DNA of 64,000 bases from Apoderus coryli (Eukaryota > Arthropoda > Insecta > Coleoptera > Attelabidae): assembly GCA_911728435.2 (NCBI GenBank), contig OU452207.1:1984001-2048000 (forward strand), given 5' to 3'. Position 1 is the stretch's first letter, and the number at the start of each line of letters is the position of its first letter. Below are positions 48,501 to 58,361 of the stretch, one piece after another. The notes beneath the pieces were generated by a model. The model saw only the letters and a list, made by a program, of their open reading frames with translations. It did no database searches and was not told the DNA's origin. Made by a program: the position numbers and the translations under genes.

Positions 48501-51500
48501 CAGAATTTTGGCAAGACATTTTTTTAAAGTGCAAACTCAAACTCCTCAAGCAGACTAGCTTTTATAAAGATGATCGTACAGTTCCAGATATTTTCCAGAA
48601 GCTCACACACTAAGCCTGATTTAGTGAAGCTCACCTTGGTTTCAGCTTGTCTGGCTGGCCGTTCGCCTCAGTTGTTGAAAATTATCTACAAGGATTGTTC
48701 TGAAGACCAGATTTTTGACAGACATTCTGAGAAAACGCAGTCACAGCTTGCTTAAGCAAAGTGGGTTGAATGAAGCTGATTGTGCTCTCAGCTTTTCTGA
48801 AAGGCAGTTATTGAAAGATTGATGCAAAAAAAATGTTTTGAAGATGAGAAGTACAATTCCAGATATTTTTCAGAAGGCAAGTCAGACTCAGCTTGATTTG
48901 TTGAAGCTGACCTTGGTTTCAGCTTTTCTGAATGACAATTCGACTTAGCTGGTGTAAGTTTCCTGAAAAATGGTTATTAAGAGGAGTACGATTCGGATTC
49001 TTGACATTCTTTGAACGTGAAAACTCAACTTGCTCAAGTAAAATGATTTGAATGAAGCTGATTGTACTCTCAGCTTTGCTGAAAAACAGTTTGCAAAAAA
49101 TGAATGCAAAAAAAGCTCAGGCAGACAACACAGTTGTTTTTGACAAAGCTGACCCAGGTTTCTGCCTTTTTAAGCCACAATTTGTCTCAGTTACTGCTAA
49201 ATTGTTCTAAAAACTAGTAACATCGACCAAATTTTTGACGAGGCATACTTTTAAAGCTCAAATTCAACTTGCTCGGGCAAAGTGGCTTGTATGAAGCTGA
49301 TCGTACTCTTTGCTTTTCTGTTTTGAAGAAGGAATTTACGATTACCAGAAATTTTACAGAAGCCTACACAGATTCAGTTTGCTTTGATGAAGAACACGTT
49401 GATCTCAGGACAGTTATTCTCTTTCTGCAAAATTGTTTGAATACAATTGTCCAGATTTTTGACAAACATGCTTTTAAAGCCCCGATTCAACTGGCTCAGG
49501 CCAAGCTGAAGCTGATCGTTCTCTTAATTTCTCGGAAGAACAGTTGGTGAGAAATTGCTGCAACATTTACTAAAACTCAGACAGACTCAGATCAATCAGA
49601 CAATATTTGATGACGCAGATCTTAGTCTAAACATTTCTCGAGGACAGTTAATCTCAGTTAGTGAAATTTTGCTGCAAAATTGTTCTAAGAACCTGATTAA
49701 TCTTAACTATCTATAATAAAACAGGGCAATTGCTCAGCTTCTTTACTGATTTGCCCAAATCGAAAACTTTGTTGAAGCTCATTGCCTTTGATGAGGATAT
49801 TCGCGATTAGCTTCGTGATGACTTTTCTCCCTCTTAGGTAAAGTGGATGTCAGTGTTAACACCAGTGCAGGAATAATGCCTTTGGAGTTAAAAACCGGTA
49901 GAGCCTCAGTACCGTTAGAGCACAGAGGCCAAGTGATGTTATATATCATGATGATGAAGAAATTGGATTGCAACGAAATACCTTGAAATAGAGACTTTAA
50001 CACCCTACGAAGCAAGGAAGCAAACAAAGAGAACATTAACTTCATGAAAAGTTTGGAGAAACTGGGCTGGGAAAAACGATCTCTTTACTCCACTACAGTC
50101 TACAAGTCAACCCACATTGCACTGTTGCCTTCGTTCGTATAAAAGATTAAATTAAGTGCCAATCAATCTATTGGAAAGGCGCAACTTAATCGAAAAAGCT
50201 CGAAGGATCGATATCGATATACAAGGGATTGTGGCCTTGAAGGTGAAGGCGATGAAGAGGACTTCCGTAATAGTCTCGTTATTTCATAGCCACACTTCGT
50301 TTTGTATATTTACCAGAATCCTTCTAGATTGCAGATGGCTTGTTGCTGATTCGTTGTTGACTTCACAATAATTCTTTTCCTTCTATTAAAGTCTGTTACA
50401 TCCAAAACTTTACAATGTTGCGAAACTGATAAATCTAAATTGTATTCTAATTGAGCATCCTACAAAAATATTATTGTTACAACAAAGTAATTGAGCTCTA
50501 ATTAAGCAAATCTTCAGCATTCACTCGCTAACGAGTATGAAATACTCCAACTCAGGGATTTCGGTTGTGAACCCTAAGATGGCTTAACAGACCGATCCTA
50601 GGTCCACAAATTTTGTCACAAAACTGACATACACAATCACCACCTGGCTGTTGTAGCATCGTGCGCTCTCCCTCCTTTCGATGCTATCTCTTCCCATCCT
50701 CATGTCGTCGACGGCGACGCTGCTCTTCAAAAACTTGATGGCCTTGATCGTTCGCGATCTGTCCGCAGTTGTTCTTTACATCTAAGCCATACTTCTTCAT
50801 GTTGGTCTTAAGAACATCCTTGTACCTCTTTTCCTGCGTCCTGATTTCATGAGCCGCCTTTTAAGTTGTGATTAAAGGATTCCCTTTGGAAGGCGTTCCG
50901 TTGGCATCTGGATTACGTGGCCACAAGGTTTATAAAACCCATGTATAGAGGACGATTTTGTTCCGTATTTTACCGGCCCTAAATATCATGTCGGATGTAC
51001 CCCTGTTGGGTGTCAAACCACATTGTGTTTCCTTCCAAGAGTGGAAGATGACTGGACAAAATTCTTGAAAGAACCTTTCCAGCGATGGAGAGGAGAGAGA
51101 TACCACGATAGTTTCCGCACACGGACCTATTCCCTTTCTTAAAATAGTGAGAATTGAGGCAACACACATTCGGTGTTCCATATTTTGGTTATCAGAACAT
51201 GAGAATGTTCCAATATCACTGGTCCGCCTTCTTTAAAAATCTCAGGAGATATGCCAGCTGTTTTGTTGTTTTTAAGTTGTCGAATAGCTTTATCAACTTC
51301 TTGCAGGGAGGTACATCTCTTCGTTGTTGGGTTGGACTATGTGGCAACCGATCCAGTGTTGCATTGTCGACATTTGTGCCCCTGTTTAGTAGTTCTTTCC
51401 ACAAGGGACCGTAAATGGCCTTAGTGACATGGAAGAACGCTCTGGTGTTGTTGTATTTCGATCAATTTAGCCGTTCACCACTGATTCTGCAGATATCAAG

Positions 51501-54500
51501 TCTGTTTATGATTCAATATTTATTTATTTTGTAATTCTTCAATTTGGTACTCTTTGATACATCAAACAATGTGCGCTGCTTTGATATTTAAAAATTACAT
51601 TCAGATTTTATGTTTAACCAGTGATTCGCTTGTAGATTGTTTTTCGGAGTCGTTTAGGCGGTTTGGCCTCCCCTCACTTCGACCTGCAGAAGATCTTTTG
51701 TGAATGACTCTCATCTATGAATTGCCCAGCTGTCCCACACTTTTCATAAAGTTGATGACTTCTCTGGGGGCTAAATTCCTTGCCTCATCGGGGTGTTAGG
51801 GTCACCCCTCCAAGGTGTTTTAGCCTTTTGCAGAAAAGTGTCATGCATTCGCAGAGCACGTGTTCTGTGGTCTCTGTTGCGTCTTCGCAAAACCGACAAG
51901 TGTCGTCCTCGGTTAGGCCCATGTTTTTGAGATGGTACTTCACTGGGTGGTGTCCCGTAAAAAGCCTGTAATTCGCCTTAGGTTGCTTCTCTCCAGTTGG
52001 ATAAGCTTCCCTGCGTTGGCCTCTGAAGGTTTGATAAACCTTTTTGATTGTCTTAGGCCTGGAGTCTTTCTCCAGTAGGACTTAAGTTGTTCCTTTTCCC
52101 ATCTCCGAAGTTCTTCCTTCATATGGCTTTTTGGAAGGCCAAAGTTGGTCCGCCGCTTCGTTCCCCTCTATGCCTTCATGTCCTGGCACCCATGTCAAAG
52201 TAATCTTTTTCCCCTGAGCTGCCAGTTGCTTTAGGGTCTGTTTGCATTCTCATGCTAGCTTTGACGTGAAGGTGTAAGACCTCAGTGCTTTTACGCAGCT
52301 TGACTGTCTGACATAATATTGATCTGCCGTTCCGGGATGCCTCTCTGCAGGCATTCTTGAGCACAACGATTAATAGCGTTGATCTATGCTTGGAATATAG
52401 TGGGACTTTTCCCGAGAGATTCAGAGAGACTGCAATTTGGCCCGTATACTCCCATGCCTGTGTTCCCTTCTATTCCTTTTGAACCGTCCGTATACCAGAC
52501 CGATGTGTTTTCTGGGAATCGTGGTTCCCCATTTAGCCAATTTTGACGGTCTGCAATGACCACTTCAGTGATTCGCTTAATTCGTTTTACATGAGAGTGC
52601 GCGTTGGTTGGACCGTAGTGGTTGTATCGCAGACTAAAGAAAACGCTCTCGTGTCTCAAGTTTTTCCTTACGCTTTCCTGATAAATACCAGAGGTGTTGC
52701 ACTGCTTGACGCAAAAAGAAAGAATATCAACGCCAAGGCTCTGCTCATCGGCAGTGTTGGTTGTGCTGAACAGAGAACGTAAGACGAATTACGTTGTTTT
52801 GCACAATTAAAATTATCTATTCGTATTTAAATCATAAACGCGCATTATTTGGTCCTTTGAGCCGGATTCAGGCAGGTTGTCTTGAATTCTATTTCTTTGC
52901 ATTAAATTTTACTGTTAAATAAATCTCGCCATTTTTGTGTCCCTTTAAAACAGCAAATTTGTATTGATATTCTGTCTTCATATGTGTTAATTCACAAATA
53001 TATTTTGCTCTATCATTCCTTATTAATATTTTAAGTGATTTCGTTCAATACGCTACGATAGGGATATAAAATACCTTCACTTCATTCCGTATCATTGTAC
53101 TTTATACTTCACCAAATGTTCTTCAATCGACAAATTTGTCCATCTCTCAAAGAGGTTGACGCAATAATATAACTAAAGAAATTTCCAGTCGCAACCTCAA
53201 CAAAATTTATTTAAATTGGATTACATGTTGCGCCCTCAATTGGGCATCATCAGATATGCCAACTATACTGCTCAAACACCTTTTTATATTATATTAATCT
53301 CTACCAATCCTGATATTTCCGTAGCACATAGCCTAGCATCTCCTCGCCAGCAAAGCGCACAGCGGACCAGTGTTCCTTCAATATCATCCGTATATTCCTC
53401 CGGGAGCTTGGATTGCTGGTGTTTTTGGAAACACAGGTTCGCTCGATTGCCCTTTAGGCATTCGATTTCGAATAATTCTTTAACATCAATACCGTGGACT
53501 AGTTTCAAGACTATGCTACATTTAGGGATAGTACAGATCAGAGTTGCGGTAGGTGTTGTGTTTGGATATTCTGCGACTTTAAGTAGAATCTCCCTTAATG
53601 TTCAGAACTAATAATTATACTTACTTTACGACCAAAACAGTATGAGCGTCAAATTAATTGCATAGAATTGAACATTATGTTGTTTTGTCAATTGTTGTAA
53701 GTTTATTAGTTGGAACTAAATGCTTAAATCAATAAATACTAACCGTAAATGTTTCATCCCAACTATCATTCAATTCAAAGTCACAATTGCCATAGTTTAA
53801 ATTATTTTCCTTAGAGTTTTCATTTACTATTATACTAGAATTCTTCTTTTCCATACTCTTTCCTATAGTTCCAACTTTACTTAATTCAAAATCACAAATA
53901 CTTTCATTTACTATATCATCCTCCTCTGTCTTCTCCTCTGTACCACTTTTACTCAATTCAAAATTGACTGAATCTAAATTAATTGCCTTAAAATGTCCAA
54001 TCGTCCTACTCGTTTCAAACATGTTTTTTTTTGTACTAGTATTACTGAATTCACTTGAATTTAAATCACTTTCACTATTCACTATTTTATCAACACCTGA
54101 CGTTTTCTCTTCAATCCTAGTTTCCTTACGACGTAAACTTAATTCAGCACTACTTTTAATATCTTTTGAATGTTCACCACAATTATTAGTAGTAGAAAAA
54201 TCTAATTTCAACTTCGCTCTGCTTGGGGACAACCGTGGTGACTTTGACGACTTAACTGGTGTTTTCTCGTTTTGTGATTGGATTTCCATCGATCTAAAAT
54301 CGTATAAAAACAATAACTACCTACATCAAACCGAATAGGAAACATTAATAGGTATTACCTATTTAATTCATTTTCATCCTTATCCTTTTTGAAGACTTTC
54401 TTATTGGATTTACTCGGTGTTATTTTGATATAATTTTCCACAATTTCCACATTGAACTTACATAAATCTAACGGTGATCGCTCAAACAATTTCTTTGGTG

Positions 54501-55199
54501 TTCTTTTTGAGTGTGATGGTGGTGTTGTTCTGTCTTCTGGACTAACTTTTTTATTTTTTGGCGTATTATTTACTAAAACCCTACACTTTGGTACCTTATC
54601 TTATAATAATAATAATAAAAAAAAATTGTACACACCATTTTTCTTGGGAGTAACATTTTTGGATGATGAACTACCGCAATCAAACTTCAACTTTCTAGGC
54701 GTAGTTGAACCAGCTCTTTCAACAAAGCGTTCCATAATCTTCTCTGGAGATCGATACTCTTTTAAAGCTTGAGAACACAACAATTTTGTTACATTTTTCA
54801 ACTTGATTTGAGGTAAAATGGAACCACTGGAGCTTGGTTGAGGTATCTCGTTCTCATTACTAGTATTTGCTTTCTTAGTTAACTGATTTAAACTATTTCT
54901 ATCAGGTGAAGTAGTATTCAATTTTCTTTTTTTGTTTTTCGGAGACTTAACTTTAGGTTCTTGTACTACACAATTATCTTCGTCACTGTTTATTATTATG
55001 ACTTCATTCTTAACTGGATTATGTGTTACATTTGATTCGTCAGGTTTCTTTGTCTGAGTAGTGAAGAAACTAGATATTTTTAAACAGCCTTTGGCATTAA
55101 AACCCTAAAAATTTAAGCCCTAACTTGTTAACCTATTATGATTCATATACACACAAATATTACCTGAGTATTTTTAGACTTATTTGGTACTTTTTTCAT
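30584..55199 (-). CDS. DNA2: DNA replication ATP-dependent helicase/nuclease DNA2, 19 coding exons
   Basis: Exons, 5' to 3': 55199-55164, 55104-54636, 54599-54359, 54293-53744, 50459-50314, 47441-47302, 46682-46498, 46435-46222, 40419-40254, 40193-39981, 39836-39651, 36123-35887, 35833-35535, 35358-35114, 34985-34792, 34738-34552, 31354-31127, 31076-30894 and 30784-30584. All phases agree, giving 4320 nt and 1439 residues, longer than the ~1060 of human DNA2 because of the disordered N-terminus. DNA2 trims long Okazaki flaps, resects double-strand breaks and processes stalled forks, with RPA as partner. It has a RecB-type nuclease with Fe-S cluster followed by an SF1B helicase. Every border is GT-AG except intron 6, which starts GC. 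Introns are crowded with satellites and transposon pieces, yet no coding exon is broken, so the gene should be functional. Confidence 0.93.
31400..33110 (+). mobile_element. I-type LINE fragment (RT end plus RNase H), copy 2, in DNA2 intron 16
   Basis: The plus strand gives the end of a reverse transcriptase (SYADDIVLTVKGKHASV, VKYLGIILDKRLIWNQHI) and then an RNase H domain (NTGMGVYGPN, SDSQAALKALRSY, TLTWVPGHEDIEGNEA) and the tail GLTEDDTCQFCEDATETTEH. It is the longest of three copies and lies antisense to DNA2. Small deletions and frameshifts inactivate it. Confidence 0.85.
31412..31443. repeat. Perfect 13-bp hairpin at the LINE 5' junction
   Basis: GCCTGTACGAACA (31412-31424) is followed after GTTAAT by its exact reverse complement (31431-31443). 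It marks the left edge of the I-type LINE copy, 58 nt from DNA2 exon 17. Such inverted short copies can form during target-primed insertion. Confidence 0.6.
33449..34447 (+). mobile_element. Possible solo LTR with primer-binding site
   Basis: A GC-rich block differs in composition from the surrounding intron. It has a TATA-like TGTATAAACA near 33577 and ends next to TGGCGCCCGA (34434-34443), which matches the tRNA-Lys-type primer-binding site used by many LTR retroelements. No gag or pol frame follows; DNA2 exon 16 starts about 100 bp further on. The LTR edges are not resolved. Confidence 0.4.
37665..38005 (-). mobile_element. LINE C-terminal fragment embedded in the satellite, first copy
   Basis: The sequence encodes pieces such as VIRMATERFPKRIL on the plus strand, the C-terminal end of an RTE-type LINE. 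A related piece with an equivalent GHVIQMPTERLP block lies at 50580-51480. The orientation of the whole fragment is uncertain because both strands show short similar pieces. Confidence 0.45.
38812..39150 (-). mobile_element. LINE fragment embedded in the satellite, second copy
   Basis: Nearly identical to 37665-38005 with the same satellite junctions on both sides. It was therefore copied together with flanking monomers and is not an independent insertion. Confidence 0.6.
40280..45362. repeat. Left arm of an inverted repeat, expanded into a ~600-bp higher-order array
   Basis: From about 40580 to 45362 a ~600-bp unit recurs about seven times; the marker GGTCGATGGTACTCGTCTTC appears near 41756, 42361, 42978, 43578, 44161, 44745 (one mismatch) and 45346 (variant). 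Each unit holds about three related ~200-bp monomers built on AGAAAAGCTGAAACCAAGGT and related blocks. 40280-40580 includes DNA2 exon 9 and its upstream intron. The whole arm is matched in reverse complement by 47881-49975. Confidence 0.9.
46751..46794 (-). ncRNA. Hammerhead-ribozyme-like motif in DNA2 intron 6, sense strand
   Basis: Read on the DNA2-sense strand: GCCA (stem I), CUGAUGA (46790-46784), one extra U, stem II GGGACU/AGUCCC with a short loop, GAAAC (46765-46761), AU, GUA with A as cleavage nucleotide H17 (46756), then UGGC, which pairs with GCCA. Stem III is only AC/GU, as in the minimal type I hammerheads of Penelope-like elements and retrozymes. The extra U between CUGAUGA and stem II departs from the textbook core, so activity is unproven. 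It ends 69 nt before exon 7. Confidence 0.6.
47022..47070 (-). ncRNA. Hammerhead-like motif, inverted pair, left member
   Basis: On the DNA2-sense strand CUGAAGA (47060-47054) is followed by a weak stem II and GAAAC (47036-47032), then GU. Position 7 of the core may be any base, so CUGAAGA is acceptable. The motif is mirrored at 47128-47175. Stem II here has a mismatch relative to that copy. Confidence 0.4.
47128..47175 (+). ncRNA. Hammerhead-like motif, inverted pair, right member
   Basis: CUGAAGA (47135-47141), one extra A, stem II GAUAG/CUAUC with a 6-nt loop, GAAAC (47159-47163) and GUU. Stem I pairing is limited to about 3 bp (UUC with GAA). It is antisense to DNA2 and can base-pair with 47022-47070. 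Confidence 0.45.
47690..47880 (-). mobile_element. LINE 3' end fragment, inverted partner of 49976-50145
   Basis: On the minus strand this segment contains CTTGAAATAGAGACTTTAAC and CTACAAGTCAACCCACATTG. The same blocks occur on the plus strand at 49976-50120. The translated pieces resemble the tail of the I-type LINE. The two copies flank the inverted segment 47881-49975. Confidence 0.5.
47881..49975. repeat. Right arm of the inverted repeat in DNA2 intron 5
   Basis: This 2.1-kb segment is the reverse complement of the left arm (40280-45362). It has about two and a half units of the ~600-bp repeat, the unique stretch next to exon 9, and most of exon 9. The arms are separated by 45363-47880, which contains exons 6, 7 and 8. 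Confidence 0.9.
49838..49975 (+). pseudogene. Inverted partial copy of DNA2 exon 9
   Basis: 138 of the 166 bp of exon 9 recur on the plus strand with only a few substitutions, preceded by a TAG in the place of the acceptor. It keeps the nuclease triad region (KVDV, PLELKTGR, QVMLY) with one visible replacement, Ser to Pro before LEHR. It breaks off inside the exon, where the LINE tail begins. Being antisense to DNA2, it cannot be spliced into the DNA2 mRNA. Confidence 0.92.
49976..50145 (+). mobile_element. LINE 3' end fragment next to the exon-9 copy
   Basis: The plus strand reads pieces such as FMKSLEKLGWEKRSLY, like the end of the I-type LINE (compare INFMKSVGQLGNS at 33000-33055). It is an inverted repeat of 47690-47880. 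The junction with the DNA2 exon copy is abrupt at 49975/49976. Confidence 0.5.
50580..51480 (-). mobile_element. RTE-type LINE fragment with internal deletion, DNA2 intron 4
   Basis: Minus strand, in order: LFDNLKTTKQLAY and the preceding linker (51404-51216), the RT start CGNYRGISLLSIAGKVLSRI with a GTSDMIF block (51167-50979), then directly the C-terminal GHVIQMPTERLPKG (about 50930). Most of the palm domain is deleted. The same C-terminal block occurs inside the 117-bp satellite. Confidence 0.7.
51650..52790 (-). mobile_element. I-type LINE 3' fragment (RNase H), copy 3, DNA2 intron 4
   Basis: It shares the same 3' edge as copies 1 and 2 (TCGTTTAGGCGGTTTGGCCT near 51649). The minus strand encodes WYTDGSKGIEGNTGMGVYGP and scattered RNase H pieces with deletions in the middle. 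It lies in DNA2 sense orientation. Confidence 0.8.
52791..53743. other. Part of DNA2 intron 4, unassigned
   Basis: No exon is required here: exon 4 (ends 53744, phase 0) joins exon 5 (starts 50459, phase 0). A minus-strand frame at 53508-53284 (KLVHGIDVKELFEIECLKG) is not recognised and is followed by a hammerhead-like motif at 53216-53262, so it may belong to the same retroelement relic. Confidence 0.4.
53216..53262 (-). ncRNA. Hammerhead-like motif with mutated GAAA box, DNA2 intron 4
   Basis: Sense to DNA2: UUGG and AU (stem I), CUGAUGA (53253-53247), extra U, GCCC/GGGC stem II, GCAAC instead of GAAAC, AU, GUA, then AU and CCAA closing stem I around an internal loop. Everything fits except the A-to-C change in the GAAA box, which should abolish cleavage. 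Confidence 0.45.
53744..55199 (-). other. DNA2: DNA2 exons 1-4: disordered N-terminal extension with PIP-like and SIM-like motifs
   Basis: Residues 1-432 are rich in Lys, Ser, Glu and Asn with many Ser/Thr-Pro sites and no recognisable fold. Residues 19-26 read CLKISSFF, a PCNA-binding PIP-box shape with Cys in place of the usual Gln. Residues 47-55 read VIIINSDED, a hydrophobic run followed by acids as in SUMO-interaction motifs. The exon-4 end (NDSWDETF) leads into the conserved DNA2 N-terminal domain in exon 5. Exon 1 encodes only 12 residues; its ATG (55199) is the first in frame. Confidence 0.8.
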
Positions 55200-58169
55200 G
55201 TTTTCTAATATACTTCTAATGTAAAATAGAATCGTAACAATTACGGTATAACTTTTAATTTTTAAAGGTTTGTTTACTTCATTATTATTGTAGACATTTA
55301 AAATTTTCCCTCTATAAATTTGAAATACGTTCTTCTTCGCAAATTGGCTTGTGTGCTACGTAGAATAGATAGTTACAGTAGATAAGATGCGCAATCTTAT
55401 GGGCGAAACGTGGTACAAAAAATGCACAGCAGAGAGATGGCGTCCCTAGAAAAAATGCACATTAAGCACAACAAAGATCTAAATTAACCATTGAGATATA
55501 AGGAGACGCTATAAGCATTATTTTACATTGTACAGAAACGAGTGCATTGGGTGGGGCGTAAGCGCATACCAATATGGCAGATTCTCCAGAGCCGGACTGT
55601 TGACGTTTTTGTTTTTTAATTTGCAGCTTGGGTTAATACTTTATTTTGAAATGTTAAGCAGTGTACAAAATACTTAAATATAGGTAATTATTGATATTTG
55701 ATACCTAAATACACGAATAAAAGACGTTAGTACTTCATAAATTATATATTAATACCCCAACAAATAAACCCTAAATACGTCCATGTACAATGTTTACAAT
55801 ATTTGGTACATACCTATGAAACGTTATTCCTGATATTTTCTTGTCGATTTCACTTCTACTACTGCAACTATGCACAGCACAGAACACCCTTATAGTATAT
55901 TGTCAAATAACCGTCCAAAAAACCCGAAAAACTTAAGTAAACTTGTAAAATACTTGTAAATAACACTATCAACTTGAAAGCACGACAAATGACAGAGGTC
56001 GAATACCAATATGGCGTACCTGCACCCGCTTTTGACCACATTATAGCGTCTCCCGCCACCTCAATGAAATTAACCGAATAAAGAGAGATAGAGAAACCGC
56101 CATTTTGATGTGGTTTTGTTGCCAAGTTATTTCATTGCATTCTAATTTTTAATTTTTATATTATAAAAAATTCAAAGGACACATAAATTAATATTTGGTA
56201 GTGTATATTAGAAAAATCTAACAAAATAATGGTTCTATGGTTTTTCTATGTATGTATTACTTTATTATCTGTACAAATTGTTGAATTTCAATAGCTTAAT
56301 GGTAGTTAAATGGAAGAGCAACCCTGTTGAATTTCGCCACCATTTTCATGTGACGTAGAACATATTTTAAAATCATTGTATTTTTGTAATTTCACAAAAA
56401 AAAAATAAAGGCATTATTATTATTATTTTTCTATATGATTATAAAAGAGATATGATAAAATTGTTGGTTTTATTACTGTCAAATTATATGTAATTTTAAG
56501 AAAATAATCAAATCGGGCATTCCTAGTTACTTGTATAATAAGATAACCTTTAGAGCAATGGTTCACAGCGTGAACACACGAAATAGAGAGATGATTTACG
56601 CCGCCAATGCATTCTTCAGCCATAAATGAGAGATCCTTCACATTCTGCATCTCACAAATGTACAATTCTCTGCCTAGTGATATAAAGAAATTAACAGGTT
56701 TCAGATACAAAACAGCAGTAAGGAATTACTTGTTAAAATAAATGATATATTATGATTGACAACAAATTTGTATCTTAGTTAGTGGCTCTTTTTTGTTTGT
56801 ACTATGTTTTATGTGTATAATTGCTTCTGTCTAAGTGTTTAATTGGTTAAGATAGGAGGCTTTGCACAGATCTAGAAGTTTCTAGATCTGTGAGGCTTTT
56901 CCTCAACTTCGCCATTTGTAAAGGTTTTTTTACAATAATGTTACTATTATTAATACTCAATATAAATATCTTAAATATATTATAATCCTTATATTTTATA
57001 TTATTATCACTAAGCTGTGTTATTATATCATACGTATGGTGATGTTATATGTTATACAATACAATGACGTGTTTTATACCAATTATATAATTAAAACTTT
57101 CCCCAAGGTAACTCATTAAGTACTTTTTAAGACCCCTTGTAGTAAAACATCAAAATGGCCGCGCCCTATATTCCCCTTTTTTACCTCTCACTTGAGCGAT
57201 ATAGTTCTCTATATATATTTGATTTTTTCATCATCAATGACAACTTTGACAGTTGCTTTTTACAGCAAAACTACCTCAGAAAACTACTGTCAACTTCAGA
57301 ATGTTTTATAGCCAATAATTATAATTGTCGTTTATAAAAAAAATGCATGTGAGGTGTAGCTGGTGATCATGTCACATCAGTCCAGTTGATCTGAGTTTTT
57401 AAAGGATAATGCCTCATGTCGAATAATTTTTTGGTGTCATTTCTTGAAAACCGGGGAATAGAACTATTGAAAGAATTTAGCACTATGTTCCCAGGTTTCA
57501 AGTATGTTTTCTGAAAGTTCTTTTTATTGAATGCTATAATAATCTATCAGCTATCGCCCTCCAGTTCAGAGAGAATCAATGTCTTTTTAATTTTCTTTGT
57601 ACCCGGGGCGGGTGGTCTAGGTGGAGAGAATATTAAGGTATTTTCACATTCTGAAACAGTGTTTGCCTCGTTTTAAGTCAATTCTCAGTTATTCTCACTT
57701 CACTTTACCGAGTGTTCGCGGTTCAATTCATGTTATCGACTGGAAGGCAATTTGAATCTTTTTGATTACATTTATTTCTCTACTTATTCGTAACCTGCTA
57801 ATAATATAATATGCATTTCATCAAACAGCAAACTGAGTCTAAAATTACTCATTAAATTAAAAAAAAAAATGCCTCACAAATCATAATAGATTTAGCATCA
57901 TCGTATCAATTGTTATTATAACCATCGATAACAACAACCTCTGTCTTACCGGCTATTTAAACAAACAAACTAAAATAAATAAAAATTATCTGTCAATTTC
58001 TTGTGGTGTCTTTTTAATACTGCAATAATAAAACAATCCAAATAAAACTCTTTTCCAACATTTAAAACAGCATTTATCAAAGCTAGTTCGTGTTTAATAA
58101 CAATTTTAAAGTGTTTCGCATTATTTTACAGTCGTGTCATAATAAACTATCGCGTTTATATTGTTTGAA
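55200..58169. other. Intergenic region between DNA2 and the PKA regulatory subunit (divergent promoters)
   Basis: The two genes are transcribed away from each other. The region contains a loose inverted repeat (55482-56063, shared GGAGACGCTATAA block), a LINE/SINE tail with ATT repeats (56400-56430) and a perfect palindrome (56865-56892). No protein-coding exon is recognised. Promoter elements could not be assigned with confidence. Confidence 0.4.
56865..56892. repeat. Perfect 13-bp inverted repeat, 2-nt spacer
   Basis: CACAGATCTAGAA, GT, then TTCTAGATCTGTG. The direct repeat AGGCTTT flanks both sides. It could be an extruding palindrome or the remains of a very short foldback insertion. Confidence 0.6.
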
Positions 58170-58361
58170 ATGGCTACACAACAAAACTTAGCTGCAACCC
58201 CAAATAATGTGGATGAAGAGCAGGCTCTACGCGAATGTGAGAGTTACGTACAGAACCATAACATTCAACAGATCCTGAAGGAGTGCATTGTGCAGCTGTG
58301 CGTTAATAGACCAGTCAACCCTATTGCCTTCTTGCGGGAACACTTCCAGAAGCTTGAGAGG
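58170..58361 (+). CDS. Pka-R1: cAMP-dependent protein kinase type I regulatory subunit, first coding exon (partial gene)
   Basis: The ATG at 58170 opens a 64-codon exon ending in a GTAAGT donor at 58362, phase 0. It encodes the RI-type dimerisation/docking domain: [40 protein letters not shown] and QKLER. In PKA this domain dimerises R subunits and docks A-kinase anchoring proteins; the two Cys (C37 and C44 here, counting from Met) correspond to the interchain disulfide pair of RI. The pseudosubstrate site and cAMP-binding domains are on later exons, which I do not find in the remaining 5.6 kb. Intron 1 is therefore long, or this is one of several alternative first exons. Confidence 0.9.

Larger units (their letters stand above)
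39981..50459 (-). other. DNA2: DNA2 exons 5-10: OB-like domain, Fe-S cluster and RecB-type nuclease
   Basis: Exons 5-6 give QHCKVLDVTDF, NVGDTVHIS and LLVSTTSIVG, the domain preceding the nuclease. The four Fe-S cysteines are C532 (CKRRNILAERY, exon 7) and C773, C776 and C782 (CAKCPYSSIC, exon 10). Nuclease residues are the His of LVHSLLQ, D663 (GIKGKVDV, exons 8-9), E676 and K678 (PLELKTGR) and the QVMLY motif (Q691, Y695). All catalytic residues are present, so the nuclease should be active. Exon 9, with the Asp/Glu/Lys triad, also exists as an inverted partial copy at 49838-49975. Confidence 0.9.
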
